Part shown: positions 8,820 to 17,333 of the stretch, in pieces
How positions within the stretch are numbered: the first letter of the stretch is position 1
How the letters are laid out: the number at the start of each line of letters is the position of its first letter
NCBI RefSeq assembly: GCF_029457495.1
Contig: NZ_CP120361.1
Coordinates: 5,242,520-5,306,519, forward strand
Source of the DNA: Chelativorans sp. AA-79
GTDB taxonomy: Bacteria > Pseudomonadota > Alphaproteobacteria > Rhizobiales > Rhizobiaceae
Direction: 5' to 3'
Length of the DNA stretch: 64,000 nucleotides
Notes under the pieces: generated by a model
The model's database searches: none
The model's input: only the letters and a program-made list of their open reading frames with translations
Told to the model about the DNA's origin: nothing
Translations under genes and position numbers: made by a program

Positions 8820-9475
8820 GAAACCCCTAGCCTTGTCTGCGCGAACTTCTTGAAGGCACGGGCGCGGTGCGAGAGCGCATGCGCGTCTCCCGGCTTCCAG
8901 CCATGCTTTTCCTCCGCCGTCATCTCCCCGAAGGTCCTGTGATGGCCGTCCGGCTGGAAGACCGGATCATAGCCGAAGCCCAGCGTGCCACGTGGCGGCC
9001 AGACGAGATGGCCTTCCGCCTCGCCGCGGTAGAATTCCGCCTCTCCGTCGGGAAAGCAAAGGCAGAGCACGGCCACGAAACGCGCCCGCCGCCGCTCGGG
9101 CGTGAGGGCGCCTTTTTCCCGCAGCAGCTTCTCCACCTTATCCATGGCGGCGCCGAAATCACGGCTGCCGTCGGGCTGCGTCGCCCAGTCGGCGGTGTAG
9201 ACGCCCGGCGCGCCGCCCAAGGCGTCTGCACACATGCCCGAATCGTCCGACAGGGCAGGCATGCCCGTCGCCTTGGCGGCGGCGAGCGCCTTGATATAGG
9301 CATTCTCCTCGAATTCCGTGCCGGTCTCCTCCGGCTCGGGCAGGCCGAGTTCGGCTGCCGATTGTACCTGATAGCCGAAGGGCGCCAGCAGATCGGCAAG
9401 CTCGTCGAGCTTGCCCTTGTTGTGGCTGGCGAGCACGAATTTCCTGTTTTCGATCGGCCTCACGTGAAACTCCAT
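8816..9475 (-). CDS. rdgB: XTP/dITP diphosphatase RdgB (HAM1)
   Basis: House-cleaning pyrophosphatase that hydrolyses dITP, XTP and dXTP to monophosphates, keeping deaminated purines out of DNA and RNA. The substrate motif [11 protein letters not shown] opens the protein and [13 protein letters not shown] follows, both hallmarks of HAM1 enzymes. Only the ATG at 9475 gives the family length (219 residues); the frame is open further upstream but that part lies within the VOC gene. It overlaps the VOC gene by 16 bases and hemW by 4. Confidence 0.94.
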   Translation of the reverse strand: MEFHVRPIENRKFVLASHNKGKLDELADLLAPFGYQVQSAAELGLPEPEETGTEFEENAYIKALAAAKATGMPALSDDSGMCADALGGAPGVYTADWATQPDGSRDFGAAMDKVEKLLREKGALTPERRRARFVAVLCLCFPDGEAEFYRGEAEGHLVWPPRGTLGFGYDPVFQPDGHHRTFGEMTAEEKHGWKPGDAHALSHRARAFKKFAQTRLGVS

Positions 9476-9873
9476 ATGCGCGGCTCCGCGAATTCCAGCG
9501 AATTGCCGGACGGATCGCGAAAATAGATGGACCGGCCGCCCCGAGGCCATTCGAAATCGGCTTCGATGGCGACGTTGTGATCTTCGAGGTGCTTTTTCCA
9601 CAGCTCGATTTCCGCTGCGCCCGCGGAGAAGCACAGGTGGCCCGGTCCGTGGGCACCGTGCGGCGGCACAGGCAGGCGGGCGCCCGCTTCCGGCGGCACC
9701 TCCGTCGCCTTCGGGTCGAACAGGAGCAGCACCGTGTCCCCGCAGCGGAAGAAGACGTGCCGTCCTTCCGCCTTCGCCAGGAGGTCGAGCCCGAGCACTT
9801 GGCCGTAGAAGCGCTCGGCTTCGGCCAGATCGTCCACATAGAGGGCGGCTTCGAGAATGGCTGCGGGCTTCAT
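9460..9873 (-). CDS. VOC family (glyoxalase/bleomycin-resistance fold) protein
   Basis: A 137-residue vicinal-oxygen-chelate protein. It shows the paired beta-alpha-beta-beta-beta pattern: [18 protein letters not shown] at the start, then [10 protein letters not shown], and [14 protein letters not shown] near the C-terminus with the ligand-type Glu. Members include glyoxalase I, dioxygenases and drug-binding proteins; the substrate cannot be read from this sequence. It lies inside the rph-rdgB-hemW run, 11 bp after rph and overlapping rdgB, so it is probably co-transcribed with them. Confidence 0.88.
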   Translation of the reverse strand: MKPAAILEAALYVDDLAEAERFYGQVLGLDLLAKAEGRHVFFRCGDTVLLLFDPKATEVPPEAGARLPVPPHGAHGPGHLCFSAGAAEIELWKKHLEDHNVAIEADFEWPRGGRSIYFRDPSGNSLEFAEPRIWSFT

Positions 9874-9884
9874 CGTGTCCTAGG

Positions 9885-10601
9885 CTAAAGAACCGCCATC
9901 TTCTGCAATTCCACCAGCCGGGCGATGCCTTTCTTCGCGAGCGACAGAAGCTCGTGGAACTGCTCTTCGGAAAAGGGAGCGCCTTCCGCCGTCCCCTGGA
10001 TCTCGACGATGCCGCCTTTGCCGGTCATGACGAAATTGGCGTCGGTCTCGGCGGCCGAGTCCTCCGCGTAGTCGAGGTCGAGCACGGGCGTCCCCTCGTA
10101 GAGGCCGCAGGAGACTGCGGCCACATGGTCCTTCAGGACGCGCTCGACGGAAACCATCTGCCGGGCCTGCATCCAGGTAAGGCAATCATGGAGCGCCACG
10201 AAACCGCCGGTGATCGCGGCCGTGCGCGTGCCGCCGTCGGCCTGCAGCACGTCGCAATCGACCGTGATCTGCATCTCGCCCAGCGCCTGCAAGTCCACCA
10301 CCGAACGCAGGCTGCGGCCGATGAGGCGCTGGATCTCCAGCGTGCGCCCGCCCTGTTTCCCGCTGGAGGCCTCGCGGCGCATGCGGTCGCCCGTCGAGCG
10401 CGGCAGCATGCCATATTCGGCGGTCACCCAGCCCTTGCCCGAATTGCGAAGCCAGGAAGGCACCTTCTCTTCCAGGCTTGCCGTGCAGAGCACCTGCGTA
10501 TCGCCGAACTTGACGAGGCAGGAGCCCTCGGCATGCTTGGAAATGCCCCGCTCAAAGCTGACAGCGCGCATCTCGTCCGGTTGCCGCCTTGATGGTCGCA
10601 T
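9885..10601 (-). CDS. rph: Ribonuclease PH
   Basis: Phosphorolytic 3'-5' exoribonuclease that trims tRNA 3' ends, acting as a hexamer. The protein begins [19 protein letters not shown], exactly as RNase PH does, with YGMLPRST and the [19 protein letters not shown] helix region (phosphate-site arginines). The ATG at 10601 gives 238 residues, the standard length, and has CAGGAAG upstream. The frame continues upstream but without family similarity and into the hrcA promoter. It is divergent from hrcA with a 157-bp gap, an arrangement seen in many alphaproteobacteria. Confidence 0.95.
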   Translation of the reverse strand: MRPSRRQPDEMRAVSFERGISKHAEGSCLVKFGDTQVLCTASLEEKVPSWLRNSGKGWVTAEYGMLPRSTGDRMRREASSGKQGGRTLEIQRLIGRSLRSVVDLQALGEMQITVDCDVLQADGGTRTAAITGGFVALHDCLTWMQARQMVSVERVLKDHVAAVSCGLYEGTPVLDLDYAEDSAAETDANFVMTGKGGIVEIQGTAEGAPFSEEQFHELLSLAKKGIARLVELQKMAVL

Positions 10602-10758
10602 GTCTTCCTGCCTCCAGCTTCCCGATGGTGATTTTTGTGTTGGTGCCGGCTTGTAGCTTTCCAGGCCTCTCGACGCAAAGGAAAACCGCGTGCGCGAGGG
10701 CGCGCCGGCAGTTGTGTTCGCCGCTGCGCCGCTTATATTCCGGCACGGAGGCACGAGC

Positions 10759-11829
10759 ATGACCAAGCCTGTGGCTGACCAGACGTTCCAGTCCCTCGAT
10801 GCGCGCTCGCGCGACATCTTCCGCTTGATCGTGGAGAGCTATCTGCAGCATGGCGAGCCTGTGGGTTCGCGCAACCTTTCCAGGCTGCTGCCGACGCAGC
10901 TTTCGCCGGCCACCGTGCGCAATGTGATGAGCGACCTGGAGCAGTTGGGTCTCATCTATGCCCCGCACATTTCCGCCGGCCGCCTGCCGACGCAGCAGGG
11001 CCTGCGCTTCTTCGTCGACGCCTTCATGGAGATCGGGGACCTCTCCGAGGAGGAAAGGCGCGTGATCGAGGCGCAGATCAAGGCCTCCGGCCGCGGCCAG
11101 TCGCTCGACCATATGCTGACGGAAGCGAGCCAGATGCTTTCCGGCCTTTCGCGTGGCGCCGGCCTCGTGCTCGCGGCCAAGACCGAAGCCCCGCTCAAAC
11201 ATATCGAGTTCATACAGCTCGAGCCGCAGAAAGCGCTTGCGATTCTGGTTTCGCAGAACGGCGAGGTGGAGAACCGCGTCATCGAGGTCCCGCCGGGCGT
11301 GACGACCTCGCAGCTCATCGAAGCCTCCAACTTCCTCAACGCGCATATCCGCGGCCGTACGCTCGCGGAGGCGAAAACCGAGATGGCGCGGCTCAAGGAG
11401 GAGACCCGCGCAGCCCTCGATTCGCTGTCCCAGTCGCTCGTCGAGCAGGGCCTTGCCATCTGGGCCGGCACCGAGAGCGACGCGCCGGCGCGCATCATCG
11501 TCCGCGGCCGAGCGAACCTGCTCGAAAATGTGACCGCCCAGGCCGATATCGAGCTCCTGCGCCACCTGTTCGAGGATCTGGAAACCAAGGAGGCGCTGAT
11601 CCAGCTCCTGGGACTCGCGGAAGAAGGACCGGGCGTGCGCATCTTCATCGGCTCGGAGAACAAGCTTTTTTCCCTTTCCGGTTCCTCGCTCGTCGTGGCA
11701 CCCTATCGCGACCAGGAATCACGCGTCATCGGCGCGCTCGGGATCATCGGACCCACGCGGCTCAACTACGCGCGCATCGTGCCGATGGTGGACTACACGG
11801 CCCAGCTCGTGGGACGTTTGCTGCGGTAG
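10759..11829 (+). CDS. hrcA: Heat-inducible transcription repressor HrcA
   Basis: Repressor that binds CIRCE inverted repeats at groESL-type operons and is kept active by GroEL. An N-terminal winged helix ([20 protein letters not shown], then GSRNLSR and [17 protein letters not shown]) is followed by the HrcA GAF-like domain with the [10 protein letters not shown] region and a terminal [15 protein letters not shown]. The ATG at 10759 with GGAGG 7 bases upstream gives 356 residues, the normal length. No CIRCE element is visible in this window, so its targets lie elsewhere. An ABM-domain gene and grpE follow on the same strand. Confidence 0.95.
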   Translation: MTKPVADQTFQSLDARSRDIFRLIVESYLQHGEPVGSRNLSRLLPTQLSPATVRNVMSDLEQLGLIYAPHISAGRLPTQQGLRFFVDAFMEIGDLSEEERRVIEAQIKASGRGQSLDHMLTEASQMLSGLSRGAGLVLAAKTEAPLKHIEFIQLEPQKALAILVSQNGEVENRVIEVPPGVTTSQLIEASNFLNAHIRGRTLAEAKTEMARLKEETRAALDSLSQSLVEQGLAIWAGTESDAPARIIVRGRANLLENVTAQADIELLRHLFEDLETKEALIQLLGLAEEGPGVRIFIGSENKLFSLSGSSLVVAPYRDQESRVIGALGIIGPTRLNYARIVPMVDYTAQLVGRLLR

Positions 11830-11845
11830 CTTGAGCGGAGGGAGA

Positions 11846-12142
11846 ATGTTCGGACTGATCGGAAAGATGCGCGCCCAGCCAGGCGAGCGTGAGACGCTGA
11901 TCCGGATTCTGCTGGACTCCACCGGCGAGATGCCGGGCTGCCTCAGTTATGTGATCGCGAAAGCGGAGGACGATGCCGATGCGATCTGGATCACCGAGGT
12001 CTGGGACAGCGAGGAGAACCAAAAAGCCTCTCTTTCGCTGCCGGAGGTCCAGGCGGCCATAGCCAGGGCCCGGCCGCTGATCGCCGGCTTCGACAGCCAT
12101 GTGCGCACGGTTCCCGTGGGCGGGGCTGGCTTGCCGTCCTGA
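11846..12142 (+). CDS. Antibiotic biosynthesis monooxygenase (ABM) domain protein
   Basis: A 98-residue single-domain protein with the dimeric alpha/beta-barrel pattern: MFGLIGKMRAQPGERETL, then CLSYVIAKAEDDADAIWITEVW and a C-terminal helix. The SYVIAKAEDDPD..WITEVWD stretch is typical of ABM/YgiN-like proteins, which include quinol monooxygenases; enzymatic activity is not implied. The ATG at 11846 is preceded by GGAGGGAG. It is 16 bases downstream of hrcA, so likely in its operon. Confidence 0.82.
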   Translation: MFGLIGKMRAQPGERETLIRILLDSTGEMPGCLSYVIAKAEDDADAIWITEVWDSEENQKASLSLPEVQAAIARARPLIAGFDSHVRTVPVGGAGLPS

Positions 12143-12231
12143 CCGGCCTCTTTTCCGCACCCCTTGATTTTAGGGTCACAAACCTCGATATCCGGCCCGG
12201 TTTCAAGGATAATATCGACGACGGATAGGCA

Positions 12232-12888
12232 ATGAATACACACCCGAAGGACGACCGCGCGCCCGATCAGGACCAGGCCGAGGAGAGGGCCGTGGAGAAT
12301 GGCGCCGAAGCGGCCGCATTCGCCGAGGGCGAGGGTGCCGCACCTGTCTCCGAAGAGGATGTTCTCCTTCGCCTGGCCAAGGAGAACGAGGAATTGAAGG
12401 AACGTGCGCTCCGCATCGCCGCCGAAATGGAGAATCTGCGCAAGCGCACCCAGCGCGATGTGACCGATGCGCGGGTCTACGGCATCGCCAATTTCGCTCG
12501 CGACATGCTCACCGTGTCGGACAACCTGCAGCGTGCGCTGCAGGCGGTCTCCGAGGAAGCCCGCGCGGAGGAGGCCGATCCCGGTTTCAAGGCGCTGGTG
12601 GAAGGCGTCGAGATGACCGAACGTGCCATGCTTGCCGCCCTGGAGCGCCATGGCGTAAAGCGCATCGAGCCGGAGGGTGAGAAGTTCGACCCCCATTTCC
12701 ATCAGGCAATGTTCGAGGTGCCGAATTCCGAGGTGCCGAACAACACGGTCGTGCAGGTGGTGCAGTCAGGCTACGTGATCGGTGACCGCGTCCTGCGCCC
12801 GGCCATGGTCGGCGTGGCCAAGGGCGGGCCGAAGGCAGGCAACGGAGCCGGCGCGGAAGCTGCGACAGGCCCCGACAGCGCCCCCTAG
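12232..12888 (+). CDS. grpE: Nucleotide exchange factor GrpE
   Basis: Co-chaperone that releases ADP from DnaK. At 218 residues, it has an acidic, disordered first 40 residues, a long coiled coil ([30 protein letters not shown]), and the C-terminal beta-wing with [18 protein letters not shown]. The tail is Gly/Ala-rich. It follows hrcA and the ABM gene, with 89 bp between. dnaK is not nearby. The upstream gap has a TTGAT...CGATATC pattern that might be a heat-shock promoter, but I would not rely on it. Confidence 0.95.
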   Translation: MNTHPKDDRAPDQDQAEERAVENGAEAAAFAEGEGAAPVSEEDVLLRLAKENEELKERALRIAAEMENLRKRTQRDVTDARVYGIANFARDMLTVSDNLQRALQAVSEEARAEEADPGFKALVEGVEMTERAMLAALERHGVKRIEPEGEKFDPHFHQAMFEVPNSEVPNNTVVQVVQSGYVIGDRVLRPAMVGVAKGGPKAGNGAGAEAATGPDSAP

Positions 12889-12898
12889 CTTCCCTTTC

Positions 12899-12935
12899 CG
12901 GCAGCCTTGCGCTACGCGAAAGCGGGAGGCTGCCG
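12899..12935 (+). promoter_or_regulatory. Hairpin that covers part of a ribosome-binding site
   Basis: A 9-bp perfect inverted repeat (CGGCAGCCT at 12899-12907, AGGCTGCCG at 12927-12935) abuts the ATG at 12936. The GGGAGG Shine-Dalgarno (12924-12929) is partly in the right arm. It could be an attenuator after grpE or a translational control of the channel gene. Pairing is seen; function is inferred. Confidence 0.45.
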
Positions 12936-13568
12936 ATGAACCCGATTCTCCTGTTCGATTATGCCGGCGTGGCCGTATTCGCGGCCACGGGCGCGCTTGC
13001 CGCCTCCCGCAAGCAGCTCGACGTCATCGGCTTCCTGTTCTTCGCCAGCGTCACCGGCCTGGGCGGCGGCACGGTGCGCGACCTGCTGCTGGATCTTCCG
13101 GTCTTCTGGGTGGCGGACCCCGCCTATCTCGTCGTCTGCACGGTGGTGGCGGTCGTCGTCTATTTTTCCGCCCATCTGGTGGAATCGCGTTACAAGCTCT
13201 TGCTCTGGCTCGATGCGGTCGGGCTTTCGGCTTATTGCGTCATAGGCGCCGCCAAGGGCCTTGCCGCGACCGGATCCCCGGCTGTTGCGCTTGTGACAGG
13301 CATGATGACCTGCACCGTGGGCGGCATCATGCGCGATCTGCTTGCGGGCGAGCCGTCGGTGCTGCTCAGACCCGAGATCTATATCACCGCCGCCCTTACG
13401 GGGTCGGCAGTCTATACGGCAGCGGATTTTTCCGGCGCGCCGACGATGGCAGGTGCGCTCATCGCCTTCCTGGCCGCCTTCCTCGTGCGCGGGGGCGCGC
13501 TCAAATTCGGCTGGACCTTCCCGCGCTATAAGCCGCGCCCGGGCCGCCGCCCGGAAGATATCGTCTAA
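12936..13568 (+). CDS. Trimeric intracellular cation channel (TRIC/UPF0126) family membrane protein
   Basis: A 210-residue protein with two homologous three-helix halves. Each carries the glycine-rich motif followed by RDLL: LGGGTVRDLLLD near residue 46 and VGGIMRDLLAGEP in the second half. Prokaryotic TRIC channels have this fold and conduct K+; the physiological role in bacteria is uncertain. The C-terminus is basic. The ATG is set by a GGGAGG site inside a hairpin. It is followed by convergent adenosine kinase after 14 bp. Confidence 0.88.
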   Translation: MNPILLFDYAGVAVFAATGALAASRKQLDVIGFLFFASVTGLGGGTVRDLLLDLPVFWVADPAYLVVCTVVAVVVYFSAHLVESRYKLLLWLDAVGLSAYCVIGAAKGLAATGSPAVALVTGMMTCTVGGIMRDLLAGEPSVLLRPEIYITAALTGSAVYTAADFSGAPTMAGALIAFLAAFLVRGGALKFGWTFPRYKPRPGRRPEDIV

Positions 13569-13582
13569 TCGTCTAGACGTTT

Positions 13583-14575
13583 CTACAACAGGCCCGCCTG
13601 CTCGGCGGCTTCCTTCAGGCTGATCTGCAGGCGCGGGCCGATCTGCTGAATGCAGAGCGAGGCCGCCAGCGAGCCCAGCCGGCCACAATCGGCGAGGCTG
13701 CGCCCCTGCGTGTAGCCGAAGAGGAAGCCTCCCGCATAGAGATCGCCCGCACCGGTCGTATCCACCAGGTTCTCGACCGGCACCGGCTTGATCGCGACCG
13801 TCTCCTCGCGCGTCACCGCGATCGATCCATGCTCCGAGCGCGTGACGATGCCCAGCCTGCAATCCTCGCGGAATGCCGAAAGGGCCGTCTCCAGGGACGC
13901 CGTCTGGTAGAGCGACATCACCTCGTGCTCGTTGGCGAAGACGATGTCGACCGTGCCCGAGCGCATGAGGTCGAGGAACTCGCCGCGGTAGCGGTCGACG
14001 CAGAAGGGGTCGGAGAGCGTCATGGAGACCTCGCGTCCCGCTACATGGGCGATCTCCGCCGTCTTGCGGATCGCCTCCTTGGCGCGCGGCGGGTCCCAGA
14101 GATAGCCCTCGAAATAGGTGACCTTGGCCTCCGCTGCCTTCTCCTCCTCCACGTCTTCCGGTCCAAGCTCCACGCAGGCGCCGAGATAGGTGTTCATCGA
14201 GCGCTCGCCGTCGGGCGTCACGAAGATCATGGAGCGCGCCGTGGGCGGATGGCCCTGCAGCGGCGCCGTGTCGAAGGCCACGCCCTGCGCGCGGATGTCG
14301 TGCCGGTAGATATCGCCCAGCCCGTCGTTCGACACCTTGCCGAAGAAGGCGGCGCGCCCGCCGAAGCCCGCCACGCCGGCCGCCGTGTTGCCGGCGCTTC
14401 CGCCGGAGGTCTCGATGGCCGGCCCCATGCGTTCGTAGAGCAGCGCTGAGCGCTCCACCTCGATCAGGTTCATCGCGCCCTTGATGATCCCGTTCTCCAC
14501 CAGGAAGGAATCGTCGCACCGGGCAATGATGTCCACGATGGCATTGCCGATGCAGAGGACGTCGTATTCGCTCAT
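13583..14575 (-). CDS. Adenosine kinase / PfkB-family sugar kinase
   Basis: A 330-residue PfkB (ribokinase-superfamily) kinase. It opens MSEYDVLCIGNAIVDI, with SGGSAGNTAAGVAGFGG (substrate lid) and the C-terminal catalytic loop DTTGAGDLYAGGFLFG whose Asp is the base. The overall pattern, including the FVTPDGERSMNTYLGA segment, is that of bacterial proteins annotated as adenosine kinase; other nucleoside or sugar substrates are possible. The ATG at 14575 is chosen over an upstream ATG at 14644, which would add a stretch without family similarity. It converges with the TRIC gene and is divergent from the EI24 gene. Confidence 0.88.
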   Translation of the reverse strand: MSEYDVLCIGNAIVDIIARCDDSFLVENGIIKGAMNLIEVERSALLYERMGPAIETSGGSAGNTAAGVAGFGGRAAFFGKVSNDGLGDIYRHDIRAQGVAFDTAPLQGHPPTARSMIFVTPDGERSMNTYLGACVELGPEDVEEEKAAEAKVTYFEGYLWDPPRAKEAIRKTAEIAHVAGREVSMTLSDPFCVDRYRGEFLDLMRSGTVDIVFANEHEVMSLYQTASLETALSAFREDCRLGIVTRSEHGSIAVTREETVAIKPVPVENLVDTTGAGDLYAGGFLFGYTQGRSLADCGRLGSLAASLCIQQIGPRLQISLKEAAEQAGLL

Positions 14576-14724
14576 GGGAAAACTCCAGGATGGCCGGACG
14601 CGGGCGGGTGTTGAGCGGTTTACCGCCTCGGCAGGGATTTGCAAGTGCGGCGCACCGCTTGCGCGGCCTCGTGAAGCATCCTATCTCGCGGCGACAGGCC
14701 TTTGCAGCCGATGAAAGGGCTTCC

Positions 14725-15462
14725 ATGATCCTCGACGCCGCGCGCGCCGCCGCCAGCCAGCTCTTCTCGCCCGCCTTCCGCGGCGCCTTCTTCAAGACAT
14801 TGGGGCTTACCCTTCTTATCCTCGCCGCCCTCTGGTTCGGCCTGCGCGAGCTGTTTGAGATCTACGCGATGCCGTGGCTCGACGCGCTCCTGCCCGGCCT
14901 CCCCGCCTGGGCGGGGTGGCTCGGGCTGCTTGCGGCAATCGTCGCTGGCGTGGGGCTGGCACTGGCGCTCGCGCTTTTGATTGCGCCGATCACGGCGGCC
15001 GTCGCCGGCATTTTCCTCGACGACGTGGCCGAAGCGGTGGAGAAGGAGAGCTATCCGCAGGACCCGCCGGGCAAGGCGGTGCCGCTCGTGCCGGCGGTCC
15101 TGCTCTCGCTGAAGTTTCTCGGCGTCGTCATCCTCGGCAACATCATCGCGCTGATGCTGCTCCTCGTGCCCGGCGTGAACCTGATCGCCTTCTTCGTCGT
15201 CAACGCCTATCTGCTCAGCCGGGAATTCTTCGAGTTCGCCGCCATGCGCTTCCGCAGCGAGGCGGATGCCAAGACCCTGCGCCGGCGCAATGCCGGCACG
15301 GTGTTCCTCGCGGGCTTCGTGATCGCCGCTTTTTTGGCCGTGCCGCTCCTCAACCTGCTCACGCCGCTCTTCGCCGCAGCCATGATGGTGCATCTGCACA
15401 AGATGATCGCGGCGAGGGAGGAGAGAAGCGCTTCAACGCCGGTCGTTCTCGAGCGTCGGTGA
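14725..15462 (+). CDS. EI24 / CysZ-like integral membrane protein
   Basis: A 245-residue membrane protein with four to six hydrophobic segments (about 25-45, 65-100, 130-165 and 200-225 by inspection). The first cytoplasmic part is a helix ending in SPAFRGAFFKTLGLTLL, and FLDDVAEAVEKESYP follows the second membrane block. This matches the EI24 domain, which includes the sulfate transporter CysZ and many uncharacterised alphaproteobacterial proteins. No sulfur genes are nearby, so sulfate transport is not claimed. AAAGGG precedes the ATG at 14725. Confidence 0.85.
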   Translation: MILDAARAAASQLFSPAFRGAFFKTLGLTLLILAALWFGLRELFEIYAMPWLDALLPGLPAWAGWLGLLAAIVAGVGLALALALLIAPITAAVAGIFLDDVAEAVEKESYPQDPPGKAVPLVPAVLLSLKFLGVVILGNIIALMLLLVPGVNLIAFFVVNAYLLSREFFEFAAMRFRSEADAKTLRRRNAGTVFLAGFVIAAFLAVPLLNLLTPLFAAAMMVHLHKMIAAREERSASTPVVLERR

Positions 15463-15470
15463 GGCTTCAA

Positions 15471-15511
15471 AGTTCAGGCATGCATCCCCCGGGTCAAGCC
15501 CGGGGATGACG
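15471..15511 (+). repeat. Dispersed repeat, left arm of composite element
   Basis: A 41-bp segment with an internal CCCCGGGTCAAGCCCGGGG hairpin. It is nearly the reverse complement of 15667-15706 (mismatches only near the outer end and the loop). Sequences of this kind (reading VIPGLVPGIH when translated) are scattered through alphaproteobacterial genomes. Confidence 0.8.
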
Positions 15512-15532
15512 AATACAGAGGAGGAGCGGCTA

Positions 15533-15626
15533 GATCATGATCCCGTTTCGTCGGATCGGCATCATGATCCAACTTTGCTTGAGCATGATCTCTTCCGAAA
15601 ACCGGCATCCACTTTTCGGGATACTC
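15533..15626. repeat. Palindromic Rhizobiales-type intergenic repeat between the two arms
   Basis: Contains two ATCATGATC-type inverted repeats (around 15533-15570) and a second palindrome of the form TTCCGAAAACCGG...CCACTTTTCGGG (15593-15620). I recognise the second motif as a widespread intergenic repeat of rhizobia, similar to mosaic elements described as RIME; the exact family name needs a database check. Confidence 0.7.
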
Positions 15627-15666
15627 TAATCGCCAACGCTGGCGATTGGCGGAGACATCTCCACCT

Positions 15667-15706
15667 CGTCATCCCCGGGCTTGTCCCGGGGATCCATGCC
15701 TGAACG
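15667..15706 (-). repeat. Dispersed repeat, right arm of composite element
   Basis: Inverted copy of 15471-15511, with the CCCCGGGCTTGTCCCGGGG hairpin. Together with the core it makes a 236-bp inverted-repeat structure between the EI24 gene and the YdeI-like gene. It contains no transposase. Confidence 0.8.
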
Positions 15707-15740
15707 GTTCCGATTTCTCCAGCGGCAGCCACTGGTCCGC

Positions 15741-15968
15741 CTATCCCTTCCAGCGCATGCGCATATAGACGCCGCCGCGTGCAAGTTCGTCGAGCATCTG
15801 GCCGAGCCGCTTCTGGCGCGTCTCAGCCCGCTTGGCACCGGCGATCCAACCCAGGTAGTCGTTGCGCTGATAGGGTGGACGCGCCTGATAGGTGTCCATG
15901 AGGCCGCGCATCTCGAGCGCCGTCTTGATGTCCTCGGGCATGGGGTTGAGCGCGCGTTGCAGTGCCAT
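15741..15968 (-). CDS. YdeI/OmpD-associated (OmdA) domain protein
   Basis: A 75-residue protein equal to a single C-terminal OmdA-type domain. The sequence NPMPEDIKTALEMRG, then YQRNDYLGWIAGAKRAETR and QKRLGQMLDELARGG, shows the usual pattern of a short helix pair followed by the Y..WI..AK..ETR.RR signature. Proteins with this domain have been linked to bacteriocin protection and membrane stress, but their biochemistry is unclear. Most family members carry an N-terminal domain as well; this one lacks it. The frame is open far upstream without similarity, and the ATG at 15968 has only a weak ribosome site, so the start is tentative. Confidence 0.7.
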   Translation of the reverse strand: MALQRALNPMPEDIKTALEMRGLMDTYQARPPYQRNDYLGWIAGAKRAETRQKRLGQMLDELARGGVYMRMRWKG

Positions 15969-16077
15969 GCTGGCAGATTGCCAAATCCCGGCTTGCCGCT
16001 CAACCGAAAGGGTGCAGACTCCGGTGGGCTCATGCCGATTCCCGCAGGCATCCCGAAGCTCAAGCATTGGGGGACAC

Positions 16078-16521
16078 ATGCTCACAGACCTTCTGCTCGC
16101 CATCCTGCACCACCTGCTCATGTTCATGCTCGCGGCCGTGCTCGTCAGCGAAATCGTCCTGATGCGCAAAGGGCTTTCCGGGCGCGATCTCAGGATTCTC
16201 ACCCATGTCGACCGAATGTATGGCGTGGTGGCGGCGGCGATCATCGTCGTCGGCGTCTGCCGCGTGGTCTTCGGGCTCAAGGGCTGGGAATACTATGTCG
16301 GCAACCACGCCTTCTGGGCCAAGATGGCGGCGTTTGTTCTGGTCGGCATCCTTTCCGCCAAACCGACCATGCGCATCCTTAAGTGGAGCCGGGCCGCTTC
16401 CGGGGAAGGCTATGTCGTGCCCGATGCCGAGATCGCCGCCATGCGCCGCTTTCTGCGCGCGGAGATCGCTGTTTTCGCGCTGATCCCGATCTTCGCCGCC
16501 GTCATGGCGCGCTATAGCTGA
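16078..16521 (+). CDS. DUF2214 family membrane protein
   Basis: A 147-residue integral membrane protein with four predicted helices (about 5-25, 48-65, 80-97, 127-145). The first reads LLLAILHHLLMFMLAAVLVSE; a conserved-looking GLKGWEYYVGNHAFWAKM segment links helices two and three. This is the DUF2214 pattern, whose function is unknown. The ATG at 16078 follows GGGGGA. The 3' end overlaps convergent nth by 10 bases. Confidence 0.82.
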   Translation: MLTDLLLAILHHLLMFMLAAVLVSEIVLMRKGLSGRDLRILTHVDRMYGVVAAAIIVVGVCRVVFGLKGWEYYVGNHAFWAKMAAFVLVGILSAKPTMRILKWSRAASGEGYVVPDAEIAAMRRFLRAEIAVFALIPIFAAVMARYS

Positions 16522-17312
16522 GCCTCTTCTGCCTCGCGGCCCGGCTCGATCGTCCCCCAGGCCACGAGCGGAGCCGGCACGTCGGTCGTCTTTTCCGGCG
16601 CCTTGCAGAGATCGGCGATGACGCAGGCGGGGCAGTCGGGCTTGCGCGCCTTGCAGACGTAGCGCCCATGCAGGATCAGCCAGTGATGCGCATGGAGAAG
16701 GTAGTCCTGCGGGACGACCTCGAGCAGCGCGCGCTCGACCTCGTCGGGTGTCTTGCCCGGCGCGAGCAGGATGCGGTTGGCGATCCGGAAGATGTGCGTG
16801 TCGACCGCCATGGTCGGATGGCCGAAGGCGACATTGAGCACGACATTGGCGGTCTTCCGCCCCACGCCCGGGAGGCTCTGGAGCGCCTCCCGGTCCTCAG
16901 GCACCTTTCCGCCGTGATCGCGGATGAGCGCCTCGCAGAGCGCGATCACGTTCTTCGCCTTGTTGCGCCATAGCCCGATGGTGCGGATATACCGCCCGAG
17001 CTTCTCCTCCCCCAACGCCAGCATCTTTTCCGGCGTGTCGGCCACCTCGAAGAGCGGCCTCGTGGCCTTGTTCACGCCGACATCCGTCGCCTGCGCGGAC
17101 AATACGACGGCGACAAGCAGCGTGAAGGGGTTCACGGATTCGAGTTCCCCCTTGGGCTCCGGCCGCTGCACGCGAAGGCGGCGGAAGATCTCCTCCACCT
17201 GCTCGGGACTGTAGGCCGTCAGCGCCTTTCGGGGGTTTTTCTTGCGGGCCGGCTTGGCGGGTGAGCGCGCCGCCGCCTTCGCGGCGGCATTTTGGGACTT
17301 GGGCTTTTGCAT
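16512..17312 (-). CDS. nth: Endonuclease III
   Basis: DNA N-glycosylase/AP lyase of base excision repair, acting on oxidised pyrimidines. The helix-hairpin-helix LPGVGRKTANVVL includes the catalytic Lys, and the catalytic Asp is in VDTHIFR. A [4Fe-4S] cluster is formed by C-x6-C-x2-C-x5-C near the C-terminus (CKARKPDCPACVIADLC). The N-terminus is a basic Lys/Ala/Pro extension of about 30 residues. ATG at 17312 with GAGGCGG upstream is preferred over an earlier ATG at 17390 in the divergent gene. It lies only 21 bp from the divergent DUF2244 gene. Confidence 0.95.
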   Translation of the reverse strand: MQKPKSQNAAAKAAARSPAKPARKKNPRKALTAYSPEQVEEIFRRLRVQRPEPKGELESVNPFTLLVAVVLSAQATDVGVNKATRPLFEVADTPEKMLALGEEKLGRYIRTIGLWRNKAKNVIALCEALIRDHGGKVPEDREALQSLPGVGRKTANVVLNVAFGHPTMAVDTHIFRIANRILLAPGKTPDEVERALLEVVPQDYLLHAHHWLILHGRYVCKARKPDCPACVIADLCKAPEKTTDVPAPLVAWGTIEPGREAEEAQL

Positions 17313-17333
17313 TCCGCCTCTATAATCCGAGTG

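Noticed and set aside
9476..9634. Upstream extension of rdgB
   Set aside because: It is out-of-frame VOC gene sequence; family length is met from 9475.
12912..14795. A 627-codon ORF over adenosine kinase and neighbours on the minus strand
   Set aside because: Out of frame with the kinase; Arg/Gly-rich composition is typical of a shifted frame.
15506..15703. A 65-codon ORF ending in VIPGLVPGIHA
   Set aside because: It is the translation of dispersed repeats; peptides like VIPGLVPGIH recur in alphaproteobacterial databases for that reason.
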